From RUG14871 sp045539425 (GTDB lineage Bacteria; Bacillota_I; Bacilli_A; Erysipelotrichales; Erysipelotrichaceae): a stretch of DNA of 64,000 nucleotides. Position 1 is the first letter of the stretch. The number at the start of each line of letters is the position of its first letter. This document shows positions 32,094-41,749 of this stretch, piece after piece. The notes beneath the pieces were generated by a model that saw only the letters and a program-made list of their open reading frames with translations, was not told the origin of the DNA and ran no database searches. The stretch is taken from NCBI GenBank assembly GCA_045539425.1, contig JAZQFH010000031.1, positions 1-64,000 of the forward strand, written 5' to 3'. Made by a program: the position numbers and the translations under genes.

Positions 32094-32270
32094 ATGCCAG
32101 CACATGTAGATAAAACAAATTGTTTAGGATGCGGAGCATGCACAGGTGTTTGCCCGACAGGAGCGGTTGCACTCGGTGATGACGGTTTAGCTGAAGTCAA
32201 CGAAGATTTATGCATCGACTGTGGCGCATGCACAGGCGTCTGCCCGGTAGGAACAATTGAATTATCATAA
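32094..32270 (+). CDS. 2x[4Fe-4S] ferredoxin, clostridial type
   Basis: A 58-residue ferredoxin. Both cluster motifs are complete: CLGCGACTGVCP near residues 10-21 and CIDCGACTGVCP near 40-51. It is a low-potential electron carrier of anaerobes and a likely partner of iron-sulfur enzymes such as the radical-SAM MiaB downstream. The ATG follows AAAGGAGG. It is transcribed alone, between its own promoter and a terminator, which suggests strong expression. Confidence 0.97.
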   Translation: MPAHVDKTNCLGCGACTGVCPTGAVALGDDGLAEVNEDLCIDCGACTGVCPVGTIELS

Positions 32271-32294
32271 ACCAAGCGAACGCTTGGTTTTTTT
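32269..32294 (+). terminator. Intrinsic terminator after the ferredoxin gene
   Basis: AACCAAGCG (32270-32278), AA, CGCTTGGTT (32281-32289) and a T run; it starts in the stop codon. Confidence 0.9.
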
Positions 32295-32308
32295 GAGATG
32301 AGGTATCT

Positions 32309-33736
32309 ATGAGCGAAAACAGAAAACCATCCCTGAAAGACGCACGTGTGCGTACAAATAATCCCTCCCTGATTCAGCGGCATGCCTTCTCGTTAAGCGA
32401 ACACGAGAAGACACTCGGCCAGGGCCTTTTGGCCAAGGTCACAACTTACGGCTGTCAGGCAAATGAGCGTGACAGCGAGACCATCCTCGGTATTCTGAGA
32501 GAAATGGGATATCAGATCGTCGAAGATGAATCCGTGGCGGATCTGATCATCCTGAATACCTGTGCCATCCGTCAGAATGCGGAAGACAGAGCATTTGGTG
32601 AACTGGGCTTTTTAAAGCAGTACAAAGCGCAGAAACCGGATTTACTCATCGGTCTTTGCGGCTGCATGGCGCAGGAAGAGAGCGTTGTGGAGAAACTGGA
32701 GAAAAGCTACCGTTATGTTGAGCTTGTCTTCGGAACCCACAATATTCACCGTTTGCCGCAGCTTTTAAGCAGGGCATATGAAAAGCGGAAACGTGTTGTG
32801 GAAGTGTACTCCTCGGAAGGGGAAGTCATTGAAGAACTTCCGGCAGAGCGCAAGCTGCAGCATAAAGCCTGGGTCAACATCATGTACGGCTGCGATAAAT
32901 TCTGCACGTACTGCATCGTTCCTCTGACCCGCGGCAAGCAGCGCTCCCGCTTAGTGGAAGACATCGTTAAGGAAGTGGAAGAGCTGAAAGCTTCCGGCTG
33001 CAAGGAAGTCACGCTTCTGGGACAGAACGTGAATGCGTACGGGAAGGACCTGCAGATGGAAGACGGTTTCTCGCGCCTTCTCGAAGAGGTAGCCAAAACC
33101 GGAATTCCGCGCGTCCGCTTCACCACCAGCCACCCCTGGGATTTCACGCTGCGTACGGTGGATGTCATGGCACAATACGACAATATCATGCCGTTCCTTC
33201 ATCTTCCGGTACAGTCCGGTGACAATGAGATCTTAAAGATCATGGGCAGAAGGTATACGGTGGAACAGTATAAGCAAATCTACGATTACCTGAAGGAGAA
33301 AGTGCCCAACTGCGCATTCTCCACGGATATCATCGTCGGCTTCCCGAACGAAACGGAAGAGCAGTTCCAGCGGACACTGGATCTATACCGCTACTGCCGC
33401 TATGACAATGCCTACACCTTTATCTATTCCCCGCGTATCGGAACGCCGGCAGCGCGCATGGAAGACAGTACACCATATGAGGATAAGGTACGCCGTCTGA
33501 CGGAACTGAATGTATTGGTGGATCAGTATGCCAGAGAGAATAACGAAGCCTATCTCGGAAGAGAAGTGGAGGTTCTGGTGGACGGACCTTCCAAGAAGAA
33601 TCCGGAGATCGTCAGCGGATATACCCGTGAAAACAAACTGGTCAATTTCAGGGGAAATGCCTCTGTGGGAGACCTTGTCAGAGTCAGAATCACCGGTTGT
33701 AAGACCTGGTATTTGGAAGGGGAAGTTATTGCCTGA
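32309..33736 (+). CDS. miaB: tRNA-2-methylthio-N6-dimethylallyladenosine synthase MiaB
   Basis: 475 residues. The N-terminal methylthiotransferase domain has the three cluster Cys (TYGCQANERDSE, LNTCAIRQNAEDR, LCGCMAQEE). The radical-SAM motif is CDKFCTYCIVPLTRGKQRSR, and a C-terminal TRAM domain ends in DLVRVRITG. It adds a methylthio group to i6A37 of tRNAs. MiaB rather than MtaB fits the long N-terminal extension and the NERDSE motif; MtaB is encoded separately at 44.5 kb. Confidence 0.95.
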   Translation: MSENRKPSLKDARVRTNNPSLIQRHAFSLSEHEKTLGQGLLAKVTTYGCQANERDSETILGILREMGYQIVEDESVADLIILNTCAIRQNAEDRAFGELGFLKQYKAQKPDLLIGLCGCMAQEESVVEKLEKSYRYVELVFGTHNIHRLPQLLSRAYEKRKRVVEVYSSEGEVIEELPAERKLQHKAWVNIMYGCDKFCTYCIVPLTRGKQRSRLVEDIVKEVEELKASGCKEVTLLGQNVNAYGKDLQMEDGFSRLLEEVAKTGIPRVRFTTSHPWDFTLRTVDVMAQYDNIMPFLHLPVQSGDNEILKIMGRRYTVEQYKQIYDYLKEKVPNCAFSTDIIVGFPNETEEQFQRTLDLYRYCRYDNAYTFIYSPRIGTPAARMEDSTPYEDKVRRLTELNVLVDQYARENNEAYLGREVEVLVDGPSKKNPEIVSGYTRENKLVNFRGNASVGDLVRVRITGCKTWYLEGEVIA

Positions 33737-33784
33737 TAACCGCGTTATCATTTATAATTAGAATGAAATAATATGGAGGTTATA

Positions 33785-35449
33785 ATGGATAAGGTCAGAA
33801 TTTTTGCCCTCGGCGGTTTAGATGAAAACGGTAAGAATCTCTATGCAATCGATATCAATCAGGATATTTTTCTGATTGAAGCCGGCAGTAAATATCCGGA
33901 AACCGATCAGCTGGGTGTCCTTGAGATCATCAATGACTACTCCTATCTGACGGAAAACAGAGAGAGGATCGTCGGTATCTTCATCACGCATGCCCATGAC
34001 GATGTCATGGGAGGGCTGAGCTTTTTAATCAAGCAGATCAATATCCCGATTTATACGACTCCGTTTACAAGCCTGTTGATCAAGACGGCCTTTGAAAAGA
34101 ACAAGGTCACCGATTACAAGATCAACACGATTGAACGGAACGGAACCTTCAAACTCGCCAACCGCAGGATCCGTACATTTGCCTTGACCAACTCCATCGT
34201 GGATAACTTCGGGGTTGCCATCAGCACGGACCTCGGCCTGATCGTCTACTGCGGAGAGTTCATCATCGATCTGGACATCCGTAACAAGTTCTTCGCAAGC
34301 GATATTGCGGAACTGGCCGATCTTGGGAAGGAGAAGGTCTTTGCGCTTTTATGTGAGAGCATCCAGGCCGACCATGAAGGCTATACCAGCCCGAAACATC
34401 AGATCACCCATCTGATCGAGAATGCCATTGAGACGGCGCCGAGCAGGATCATTATCTCCTGCTATCAGCAGAACCTTTACCGTGTCATTGAAATTCTGAA
34501 TCTGGCAAATAAATACAACCGGCGCGTATTCTTCTACAGCCGGACTCTCAATACCACCATGGGTGTTATCGACGCACTGGGGTATTACCATTTCCCGAAA
34601 AAACTCATCATTGACAAGGATCACTTTGACAATGATGATAACGATGTCATCGTTCTGGTTTCCGGCATCGGTCCGCACGTCTTCAACCGCATGATGCGGA
34701 TTGCGACCAAGGAAGATGACCGTATCCGCCTGAGAGAAAACGATACGGTGATCATTGCCTCTCCGGCCAACAGTGAAACCGAGATTGACGGCTCCAACAT
34801 GAAGAATGAGCTTTACAGGGAAAACGTGAATATCGTCTCCCTGGATGGAAGAAAGGTCTCTTCCGTTCACGCTTCCCAGGAAGACATCAAGATGATGATC
34901 TATCTGATGAAGCCGGAGTACTTCATCCCGATCAAAGGGGAATACCGTCAGCTTGTCAGTAACGCCAACATCGCTCTGGATATGGGTTACAGAGCGGATC
35001 ACATCGTTGTTCTGGACAACGGACAGATTGCCACATTTGACGGCCATACGCTGGTTTCCACCAATGAACTCATCGAGACGGCCGAAGTCATGATCGGCTC
35101 CGACAGCAATATGGACATCAGCAGCTTCGTCTTAAAAGACAGGGAAGTTCTGAGCCAGGACGGAGTGATCATCGTCGGTGTGGCGCTGAATTATAACACC
35201 AAGGAAGTCATCGCCGGCCCGGATATTCAGTCCCGCGGACTGATCTATCTGAAGGACGCCGATTACATTATCAAGGAAGTCGGTAACATTCTATTGACCA
35301 CCATTCAGGAGGCAAAGGATGAAAACCGCTTCGAAAACATGCAGGTTCGCATGGAGGCAAGGGAGAAAATCAGCCGATACCTCTTACGGGAAACCGGTAA
35401 GAGGCCGATGATCCTTCCTGCCATCGTAGAAATCAATATCAGTGAGTAG
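33785..35449 (+). CDS. RNase J-like protein with degenerate active site (J2-like)
   Basis: 554 residues with full RNase J length and layout: metallo-beta-lactamase, beta-CASP and C-terminal domains. The catalytic motifs are eroded. HAHDDV (69-74) replaces HxHxDH, losing the last His; TNSIVD (135-140) replaces THSIPD; GEFIID replaces GDFKFD; the beta-CASP SGH is lost in VHASQED (361-367); and PIKGEY (382-387) has Lys where PVHGEY has His. Other features, such as the C-terminal VGVALN and GPDIQSRGLIY, are intact. It probably acts as a structural partner of a true RNase J encoded elsewhere, as proposed for J2. GGAGG precedes the ATG at 33785. Confidence 0.88.
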   Translation: MDKVRIFALGGLDENGKNLYAIDINQDIFLIEAGSKYPETDQLGVLEIINDYSYLTENRERIVGIFITHAHDDVMGGLSFLIKQINIPIYTTPFTSLLIKTAFEKNKVTDYKINTIERNGTFKLANRRIRTFALTNSIVDNFGVAISTDLGLIVYCGEFIIDLDIRNKFFASDIAELADLGKEKVFALLCESIQADHEGYTSPKHQITHLIENAIETAPSRIIISCYQQNLYRVIEILNLANKYNRRVFFYSRTLNTTMGVIDALGYYHFPKKLIIDKDHFDNDDNDVIVLVSGIGPHVFNRMMRIATKEDDRIRLRENDTVIIASPANSETEIDGSNMKNELYRENVNIVSLDGRKVSSVHASQEDIKMMIYLMKPEYFIPIKGEYRQLVSNANIALDMGYRADHIVVLDNGQIATFDGHTLVSTNELIETAEVMIGSDSNMDISSFVLKDREVLSQDGVIIVGVALNYNTKEVIAGPDIQSRGLIYLKDADYIIKEVGNILLTTIQEAKDENRFENMQVRMEAREKISRYLLRETGKRPMILPAIVEINISE

Positions 35450-35455
35450 GAAAAA

Positions 35456-37786
35456 ATGTCAAAAAGAAAAGCAAAAAGCAGAGATCTGACAGGCAATATT
35501 GTCGGGATCGTAGTTCTCTTTCTGATCGTTCTGGGCTATAAGCGCTTCGGAATGGTCGGGGAATTCGTCCACAATGCCGCCAGAGTCGCGATTGGAAATG
35601 AATATAATTTCCTGGATGTCTTCATGATCATACCGGCCATCTATCTGGTCCTTTTCGGTTCGCTGAAATCGATCCGGCCGAAGTATGCCTGGACATGGAC
35701 GCTGCTTTTCCTTGCTTTCACGCTGTACTGCGGCATCAGCAACAAGGAACTGACGGGCTTCGATGTGCTGAATGATTATCTCGATCATTTCACAGCCGTC
35801 TGGAAAGACCAGTATCCGATCAACGGAGGTTTCATCGGATCGCTGCTCTATTCCGTCACTTCGCTCCTGGTTGCCAAAGGCGGTACATATCTCATCATCG
35901 GAATGCTTGTTTTAACGGCTCTGATCGTTCTGGTGGAATTCAAGAATGTCAAAGCCTTCTTCGTAAGAATCTTCAATGCCGTCACGGAAGAGAAGGACGA
36001 CGGTACAAGAAACCGCAGTAAAAAGAAGCATACCAGCATCGCAGACAAGATCTTTGTCTATGAAGACGAAGAAGAGGTTGCCCCGGCTCCGCGCCGCAAG
36101 ATGGCATTCATCAAGGCCGATAAGCAGCGCGAGGAAACGAGTATCGAAGATAAGATCGTTCCTGCCAGGGAAAAACCGGTGAAGAAGGAAAAGGAAGCGG
36201 AAGAGCGCAAGACGGAAGTCATCAGCAAGTCGCTGGAAGTCCGCGAAGTCAAGAAGGAAAAGGAAGAAGAGAAGGGCGAGAGCGTAGCCGTGAATCCGAA
36301 TACGACAAGCGCCGCTACCGCCAAGGCTTCCAGTGTTCCTTATACATTACCGAAAATCAGCAAGCTGGATACCAATATCAATAAAAAGGGCAGCATGGAA
36401 AACCGCAATGCGGCAAAGGAGAACGGCGAGAGACTTCTCGAGATCCTCGAAGACTTCGATATCCCGTGCTCTTTGGAAGCCATTACCATCGGGCCGAGCG
36501 TCACCAAGTTTGAAATCAAACCGGAATCCACGGTCAAGATTTCACGTATCTCGCAGATTCAGGACAACCTGAAGATGGAACTGGCCGCAAAATCCATCCG
36601 TATTGAAGCCCCGGTTCCGGGCAAGCGCGTGGTCGGTATTGAAATCCCGAACCGTGAGATGACCATGGTCAAGATGTACGAGATCATGACCAGCTTCCCG
36701 GCAAATTCGGAAAACAAGAAACTCTTATTCGGCTTAGGCAAGGGCTTAAGCGGAGAAGCGGTGTTCTGTCAGTTAGACAAGATGCCGCACCTGCTCGTCG
36801 CCGGCGCGACCGGCAGCGGTAAGTCCGTCTGTATCAACGGAATCATCACGACTTTCCTGTTACGGACGAAACCGGATGAAGTGAAGCTGCTTCTGATCGA
36901 CCCGAAGAAGGTGGAATTTACACCGTATAAGGATATTCCGCATCTGATTGGTCCGGTTATTTCCGATGCGCACGAAGCTTCACTGGCATTACAGGTCATC
37001 GTGAAATACATGGAAAACCGTTACTCCGAATTTGCCAAATACGGAGTAAGGAATATTGAAGGCTATAACGAATACGTGGAATACCACAAAGACGAAAAAC
37101 TCGATAAGATGTACCGCATCGTTGTCATCATCGACGAGCTGGCCGATCTGATGAGTACAAACCGGAAAGAAGTGGAGCAGTCCATTCAGCGAATCACCCA
37201 GCTCGCCAGAGCAGCCGGTATTCACCTGATCGTTGCGACACAGCGTCCTTCCACGGACGTCATCACCGGTGTCATCAAGGCAAATATCCCGAGCCGGATC
37301 GCCTTCGCGGTCAGCAGCGGCGTCGACTCCCGGACGATTCTGGATACCTACGGCGCAGAAAAACTGCTCGGAAACGGCGACATGCTCTACTCTCCGATCG
37401 GAGAACAGAGCCCGATCCGTGTCCAGGGCGTGTACGTTTCGGATAAGGAAGTCGAAGAGATCGCTTCCGAGTGTTCCAGAAAGCAGCGTCCGCATTTCAA
37501 TGATGAGTTTGTGGCATTAAAGGATACCAACCACGATGCGCTGGGCTTTGATGCAAACGGCTCACCGGATGATCCGATGTATGATGAATGCAAGGAGTTC
37601 GTCTGCGATCAGCAGAAGGCTTCCACATCACTCTTACAGCGGAAATTCGGTATCGGTTACAACCGTGCCGCCAGAATCATCGATGCACTGGAACAGAACG
37701 GAGTCATTGGACCGCAGCAGGGTTCCAAACCGCGGGAGGTCTTCTACATCCTCAATGAGGATGGCGAAATCGTCAGCAAGAACTAA
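35456..37786 (+). CDS. ftsK: DNA translocase FtsK/SpoIIIE
   Basis: 776 residues. The N-terminus has about four membrane helices (about 10-165), then a charged linker rich in Lys/Glu (about 180-290), then the RecA-like motor with Walker A ATGSGKSV near 448 and Walker B IVVIIDELADLM, and a C-terminal gamma winged helix (SLLQRKFGIGYNRAARIID). FtsK moves chromosome DNA across the division septum. It starts seven bases after the RNase J-like gene, and a strong terminator follows. Confidence 0.96.
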   Translation: MSKRKAKSRDLTGNIVGIVVLFLIVLGYKRFGMVGEFVHNAARVAIGNEYNFLDVFMIIPAIYLVLFGSLKSIRPKYAWTWTLLFLAFTLYCGISNKELTGFDVLNDYLDHFTAVWKDQYPINGGFIGSLLYSVTSLLVAKGGTYLIIGMLVLTALIVLVEFKNVKAFFVRIFNAVTEEKDDGTRNRSKKKHTSIADKIFVYEDEEEVAPAPRRKMAFIKADKQREETSIEDKIVPAREKPVKKEKEAEERKTEVISKSLEVREVKKEKEEEKGESVAVNPNTTSAATAKASSVPYTLPKISKLDTNINKKGSMENRNAAKENGERLLEILEDFDIPCSLEAITIGPSVTKFEIKPESTVKISRISQIQDNLKMELAAKSIRIEAPVPGKRVVGIEIPNREMTMVKMYEIMTSFPANSENKKLLFGLGKGLSGEAVFCQLDKMPHLLVAGATGSGKSVCINGIITTFLLRTKPDEVKLLLIDPKKVEFTPYKDIPHLIGPVISDAHEASLALQVIVKYMENRYSEFAKYGVRNIEGYNEYVEYHKDEKLDKMYRIVVIIDELADLMSTNRKEVEQSIQRITQLARAAGIHLIVATQRPSTDVITGVIKANIPSRIAFAVSSGVDSRTILDTYGAEKLLGNGDMLYSPIGEQSPIRVQGVYVSDKEVEEIASECSRKQRPHFNDEFVALKDTNHDALGFDANGSPDDPMYDECKEFVCDQQKASTSLLQRKFGIGYNRAARIIDALEQNGVIGPQQGSKPREVFYILNEDGEIVSKN

Positions 37787-37788
37787 AG

Positions 37789-37814
37789 AAAAGCACTGAA
37801 TCTCAGTGCTTTTT
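37789..37814 (+). terminator. Intrinsic terminator after ftsK
   Basis: AGCACTGA (37792-37799), ATC, TCAGTGCT (37803-37810) with flanking A and T runs. Confidence 0.88.
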
Positions 37815-37835
37815 ACCATGTGAGGAAGTCAATCT

Positions 37836-39068
37836 ATGAATCTTGAAAACTATCACATTATCTCCACCGCCAAATACAAGGAAATCGCCATGGAACTGCG
37901 GTTTCTCAGTCCGGTGGAGAAGCGCAGAAATGCCGTCCGTACGCTGATTGCCTTTATGATGAGCGACAGGACGAAAAGATACAACAGTAAGCAGAAGATG
38001 AGCGAAGCTCTGGATCTTTTATATGGAGCAACCTATTATGCCGGCAGTCTTTCCTTTGGACAGATGCACATGATTCGCATCCGCATGAAAGCACTCCATC
38101 CGGATTTTTCCGAACCGGATCAGCTCTTGCATCAGCTGGATTTTCTGAAGCAGGCGCTGCAGGCACCGTATTTCTCTGAAGAATCCCTGCAGGAAGCCAA
38201 AAAGGTTCTGACGGACAATCTGCTCCGTCAGGATGAAAATCCTTCCTATTACGCTTCCAAACGCATTTACGAAGTCTTCGGAGAGGGGACTCCTCTTGCC
38301 GTGACTTCCACCGGTACTCCCGAGATCATCTCTTCCGTATCACTGAAGGAGTGCATCGAAGAGCATCAGCGGATGCTCAAGGAAGATGTGGCCTTTGTGA
38401 TGGTAATCGGGGATGTCAATGAAGACCGGATGAAGCAGCAGCTCTCGGAATACTTCCCGCTTATGGAGCACAATTTAGAGTTCCCCATCTCTTACCGCTT
38501 TAAAGATACAGAAGTAAAACACGTGGAAGAGGTACGCAATGTTCCGCAGTCCAACGTGCGTCTGATCTATCCGAACGATACGCTTTTGCTGGATGAAGAT
38601 TACTGGCCGATGAAGCTCGGCTGCATCCTTCTGGGGCAGCTTCCGACGTCACTGTTATTTCAGGAGATCCGGGAAAAGCGCAGCCTCTGCTATTCCATTA
38701 CCAGCCATAACAGCAAGTATTTCTCTTTTCTGCAGATCTCTACAGCCGTCAAGACGGAGAATATCCCGGAAGTGCTGCGTTTAATTGAGGAGCAGCTGCG
38801 TAAAGTCAAAGAGGGAGAGTTCGCAGAGGAATTACTGGATATGGCTAAAGTGATGCTGATCAATGATTTTGAAGAGAATCAGGATGACATCAACGGAACC
38901 ACTAATCAGGAATTTGAGAACTATCTGAATCATACCGACAAAGCAGAGGATCTGAAGCGGATTGAAAGCGTCAGAAAAGAAGAGGTAGTCGCTGCATTTT
39001 GTAAACTGCAGCAGCCGACAGTATACATTCTGAAAGGAGGCAGGACGGATGGAGAAGAGAACGAATGA
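37836..39068 (+). CDS. ymfF: M16-family protein, inactive-subunit type (YmfF-like)
   Basis: 410 residues with the two-lobed M16 layout but without an HxxEH zinc motif; the region where it should be reads AVEKRRNAVRTLIAFMM-like without the His pair. The C-terminal half keeps the R/Y-type loop (REKRSLCYSI) that binds substrate. It overlaps the following gene by 20 bases. The pair corresponds to ymfF-ymfH of Bacillus subtilis, which databases connect with EF-P modification; the true substrate is uncertain. The two proteins presumably form a heterodimer in which the partner supplies catalysis. Confidence 0.85.
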   Translation: MNLENYHIISTAKYKEIAMELRFLSPVEKRRNAVRTLIAFMMSDRTKRYNSKQKMSEALDLLYGATYYAGSLSFGQMHMIRIRMKALHPDFSEPDQLLHQLDFLKQALQAPYFSEESLQEAKKVLTDNLLRQDENPSYYASKRIYEVFGEGTPLAVTSTGTPEIISSVSLKECIEEHQRMLKEDVAFVMVIGDVNEDRMKQQLSEYFPLMEHNLEFPISYRFKDTEVKHVEEVRNVPQSNVRLIYPNDTLLLDEDYWPMKLGCILLGQLPTSLLFQEIREKRSLCYSITSHNSKYFSFLQISTAVKTENIPEVLRLIEEQLRKVKEGEFAEELLDMAKVMLINDFEENQDDINGTTNQEFENYLNHTDKAEDLKRIESVRKEEVVAAFCKLQQPTVYILKGGRTDGEENE

Positions 39069-40326
39069 GTATAAGGATACCATCCTGAAAGCCAGACTGA
39101 AGAACGGACTGGATGTCATAATCGTACATAAGCCGGGATTTTCGTCGTCCTGTGCATATTTTGGTACGCCTTATGGAGCCCTGGATGCCTATCAGACGGT
39201 AGATGGGAAGGAAGTGCGGATCCCGCTGGGCAGTGCACACTTCCTGGAACACAAGCTGTTTGAAGATGAGGAAGGGGATATTCTGGGCCAGTTCACCCGT
39301 CTGGGGGCGAATGCCAATGCCTTTACCGCTTATGATCAGACGGTATATTATTTCTCCACTGCCGCAAAAGATTTGCATGCACCTTTGAATCTTCTGCTTG
39401 ATTTCGTGCAGAAATTCAATGTCAGCGAAGCGAGTGTGGAAAAGGAAAAGGACATCATTGTCCAGGAACTGTTAAGCTATCAGCAGATTCCGGACATGCG
39501 CATGATCCAGGAGATGGATCAGTGCCTCTATGAGAATAATCTGATTCGCTATGATATTGCGGGAAGTGAAGAAAGTGTCCGTAAGACCACGAAAGAGGAT
39601 CTGGAAGCGGCGTATCGCTACAACTATCATCCGCAAATGATGAAGCTGGTTGTCGTAAGCGCGCAAAAGCCGGAAGTACTGCTTGACATCATCCGTGAAA
39701 ACCAGGAAAGCAAACAGTTTTCCGCAATGCATGAAGTGAAGCGTCTCAGACTGAGCGAAAAGAAGGAAGTTTACCGCAAGCGGCATTCCCTAAAGATGGA
39801 CGTGCAGATTCCGAAAGTTGCCATCGCGTTTAAGATGGAACCGAAGGATGAGACGGAGACGGAAAGAATGAAGCGGGAGCTCTGTTTCCGTTACATTCTG
39901 GAAGCGAGCTTCGGGACTTCCAATGCGATTCTGCAGAAGTGGCTGGATGAGCAGATCGTCTCGGATTACTTCTATTACGCAACGGACTTCTCGGAAGATT
40001 ACGCGTATCTGATGTTCTATAACGAGACAGAGCGGATCGCGGATTTTCTGAGAAGACTGCGCTACCGCATGAAACGGGTGGATCCCGCGAAGATCCCCGA
40101 TGCTTTATTAGAGCGCCTGAAGAAGAAATTCCTCGGCCAGGCGGTTATCTCTCTGGATAATCCGGAGGATCTGGGTCTCAGCATTCTGAAAGCCTCCTAC
40201 AGTTCTCTGGATTACTACGACTATCTGCGCATGATCCCGTCCGTTACAAAGGAAGATTTTATCGAAGTCTGGAAACAGGTGGATCTTTCCAACAGCGTTA
40301 CGGTCAGAATCCTGCCGGAAGATTAG
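39049..40326 (+). CDS. ymfH: M16-family zinc metalloprotease (YmfH-like)
   Basis: 425 residues. The zinc motif HxxEH is present as AHFLEHKLFE (about residues 63-72), with the distal Glu in the following helix. The rest of the protein has normal M16 layout. The start lies inside the end of the YmfF-like gene and follows AAAGGAGG. The catalytic partner of that protein. Confidence 0.9.
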   Translation: MEKRTNEYKDTILKARLKNGLDVIIVHKPGFSSSCAYFGTPYGALDAYQTVDGKEVRIPLGSAHFLEHKLFEDEEGDILGQFTRLGANANAFTAYDQTVYYFSTAAKDLHAPLNLLLDFVQKFNVSEASVEKEKDIIVQELLSYQQIPDMRMIQEMDQCLYENNLIRYDIAGSEESVRKTTKEDLEAAYRYNYHPQMMKLVVVSAQKPEVLLDIIRENQESKQFSAMHEVKRLRLSEKKEVYRKRHSLKMDVQIPKVAIAFKMEPKDETETERMKRELCFRYILEASFGTSNAILQKWLDEQIVSDYFYYATDFSEDYAYLMFYNETERIADFLRRLRYRMKRVDPAKIPDALLERLKKKFLGQAVISLDNPEDLGLSILKASYSSLDYYDYLRMIPSVTKEDFIEVWKQVDLSNSVTVRILPED

Positions 40327-40394
40327 CAGAATTGCTTTTTCAGCTTTTTATCGGCTGATTTGTGATATATTATTTTACAAACGAGGGCAAGCAT

Positions 40395-41267
40395 ATGAAA
40401 CAATATTTGGATTTATGTCAGCATATTTTAGATCATGGACAAAAACGGGAAGACCGCACCGGAACGGGAACGATTTCCTGTTTCGGATATCAGATGCGCT
40501 TTAATCTGGAAGAAGGTTTTCCGCTTTTAACAACGAAAAAAGTGTTCTACCGCGGCATTTTTGAAGAACTTCTGTGGTTCCTCAGCGGCAACACCAATAT
40601 TCAGCCGCTGGTTCAGAAAAACGTGAAGATCTGGAACGAATGGCCGTATGACCGCTACAGCAAGTCCGACGCCTTTAAGGGGGAAACCCTGGAAGAGTTC
40701 ATCGAAAAAATCCGTACGGATGATGATTTTGCGGCAAAATACGGCAATCTCGGTCCTGTCTACGGTAAACAGTGGCGTGACTTCGGCGGCGTGGATCAGA
40801 TCACGCAGCTGATTGAGGGAATCAAAAAGGATCCGTTCTCACGCAGACACATGGTCGTGGCGTACAATCCGGCGGAAGTCAAGGATATGGCGCTTCCTCC
40901 GTGCCACTCTCTCTTCCAGTTCTATGTCAGCGCGGACGGCAAGAAACTGAGCTGCCAGCTGTACCAGAGAAGCGGAGATGTCTTTTTGGGCGTTCCGTTC
41001 AATATTGCCTCCTATTCGCTCTTATTATGCATGGTAGCGCAGGTCTGCGGCTTACAGCCGTATGAATTTGTCCACACGTTCGGCGATGTTCATATCTATC
41101 TCGACCATCTGGATCAGATCCATGAACAGCTGAGCCGTACACCGAGACCGTTACCGAAACTCGAACTCAATCCGGAAATCAAGGATATCTATGATTTCCG
41201 TTATGAAGATATCAAGATCACGGGATACGATCCGTATCCGGCCATCAAAGGGAAGGTGAGCGTCTGA
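40395..41267 (+). CDS. thyA: Thymidylate synthase
   Basis: A 290-residue enzyme that methylates dUMP with methylene-tetrahydrofolate. It has RTGTGTISCFG near the start, the catalytic Cys in LPPCHSLFQFYV, LYQRSGDVFLGVPFNIASY (split), and HIYLDH. The ATG at 40395 follows GAGGGC; an earlier in-frame ATG has no ribosome site. Its last base is the first base of folA, which recycles the dihydrofolate made here. Confidence 0.98.
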   Translation: MKQYLDLCQHILDHGQKREDRTGTGTISCFGYQMRFNLEEGFPLLTTKKVFYRGIFEELLWFLSGNTNIQPLVQKNVKIWNEWPYDRYSKSDAFKGETLEEFIEKIRTDDDFAAKYGNLGPVYGKQWRDFGGVDQITQLIEGIKKDPFSRRHMVVAYNPAEVKDMALPPCHSLFQFYVSADGKKLSCQLYQRSGDVFLGVPFNIASYSLLLCMVAQVCGLQPYEFVHTFGDVHIYLDHLDQIHEQLSRTPRPLPKLELNPEIKDIYDFRYEDIKITGYDPYPAIKGKVSV

Positions 41268-41749
41268 TGTTCTCTCTGATCGTCGCGCATGACAGAAACT
41301 TTGCGATCGGCTTAAATAATCAGATTCCCTGGCATCTCAGCGAGGACTTAAAGCAGTTCAAGGCCAGAACGCTCCATCACCGCATCGTGATGGGAAAGGT
41401 GACATTTGACGGCTTTTCGCGTCCCCTGAAAAACCGCCACACCATCGTGGCATGTTTCCCGGGACAGCAAAAGGAAAACACGGAAGATGTGACTTACTGC
41501 ACGGATCTGATTGCCTTTTTAAAGGAAAACGAGAATACGGAAGAGGAGATCTTCATCTGCGGAGGTGCCTCCATCTACAAACTGGCGCTGCCTTACTGCA
41601 AGAAACTCTATATCTCCTTGGTGGACGGGGATCATGAAGCGGATACCTATTTCCCGAAGTATGACGTCAGCAACTATGACGTTCGCCAGGTGGAAATGTA
41701 CGACGGCTTCAAGGTTGTGGAATACGTCCGGAAAGAGGATCGGAAATGA
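41267..41749 (+). CDS. folA: Dihydrofolate reductase
   Basis: A 160-residue enzyme. IGLNNQIPWHLSEDLKQFK contains the substrate-binding Asp of the WHLSED stretch, and IVMGKVTFDG and FICGGASIYKLAL form the NADPH-binding parts. It overlaps thyA by one base and plsC by four, so the three genes are translationally coupled. Confidence 0.96.
   Translation: MFSLIVAHDRNFAIGLNNQIPWHLSEDLKQFKARTLHHRIVMGKVTFDGFSRPLKNRHTIVACFPGQQKENTEDVTYCTDLIAFLKENENTEEEIFICGGASIYKLALPYCKKLYISLVDGDHEADTYFPKYDVSNYDVRQVEMYDGFKVVEYVRKEDRK

Noticed and set aside
40327..40394. A TCAGC/GCTGA hairpin upstream of thyA as terminator of the M16 pair
   Set aside because: The stem is only five pairs and the following sequence has just three T, so it is too weak to call.
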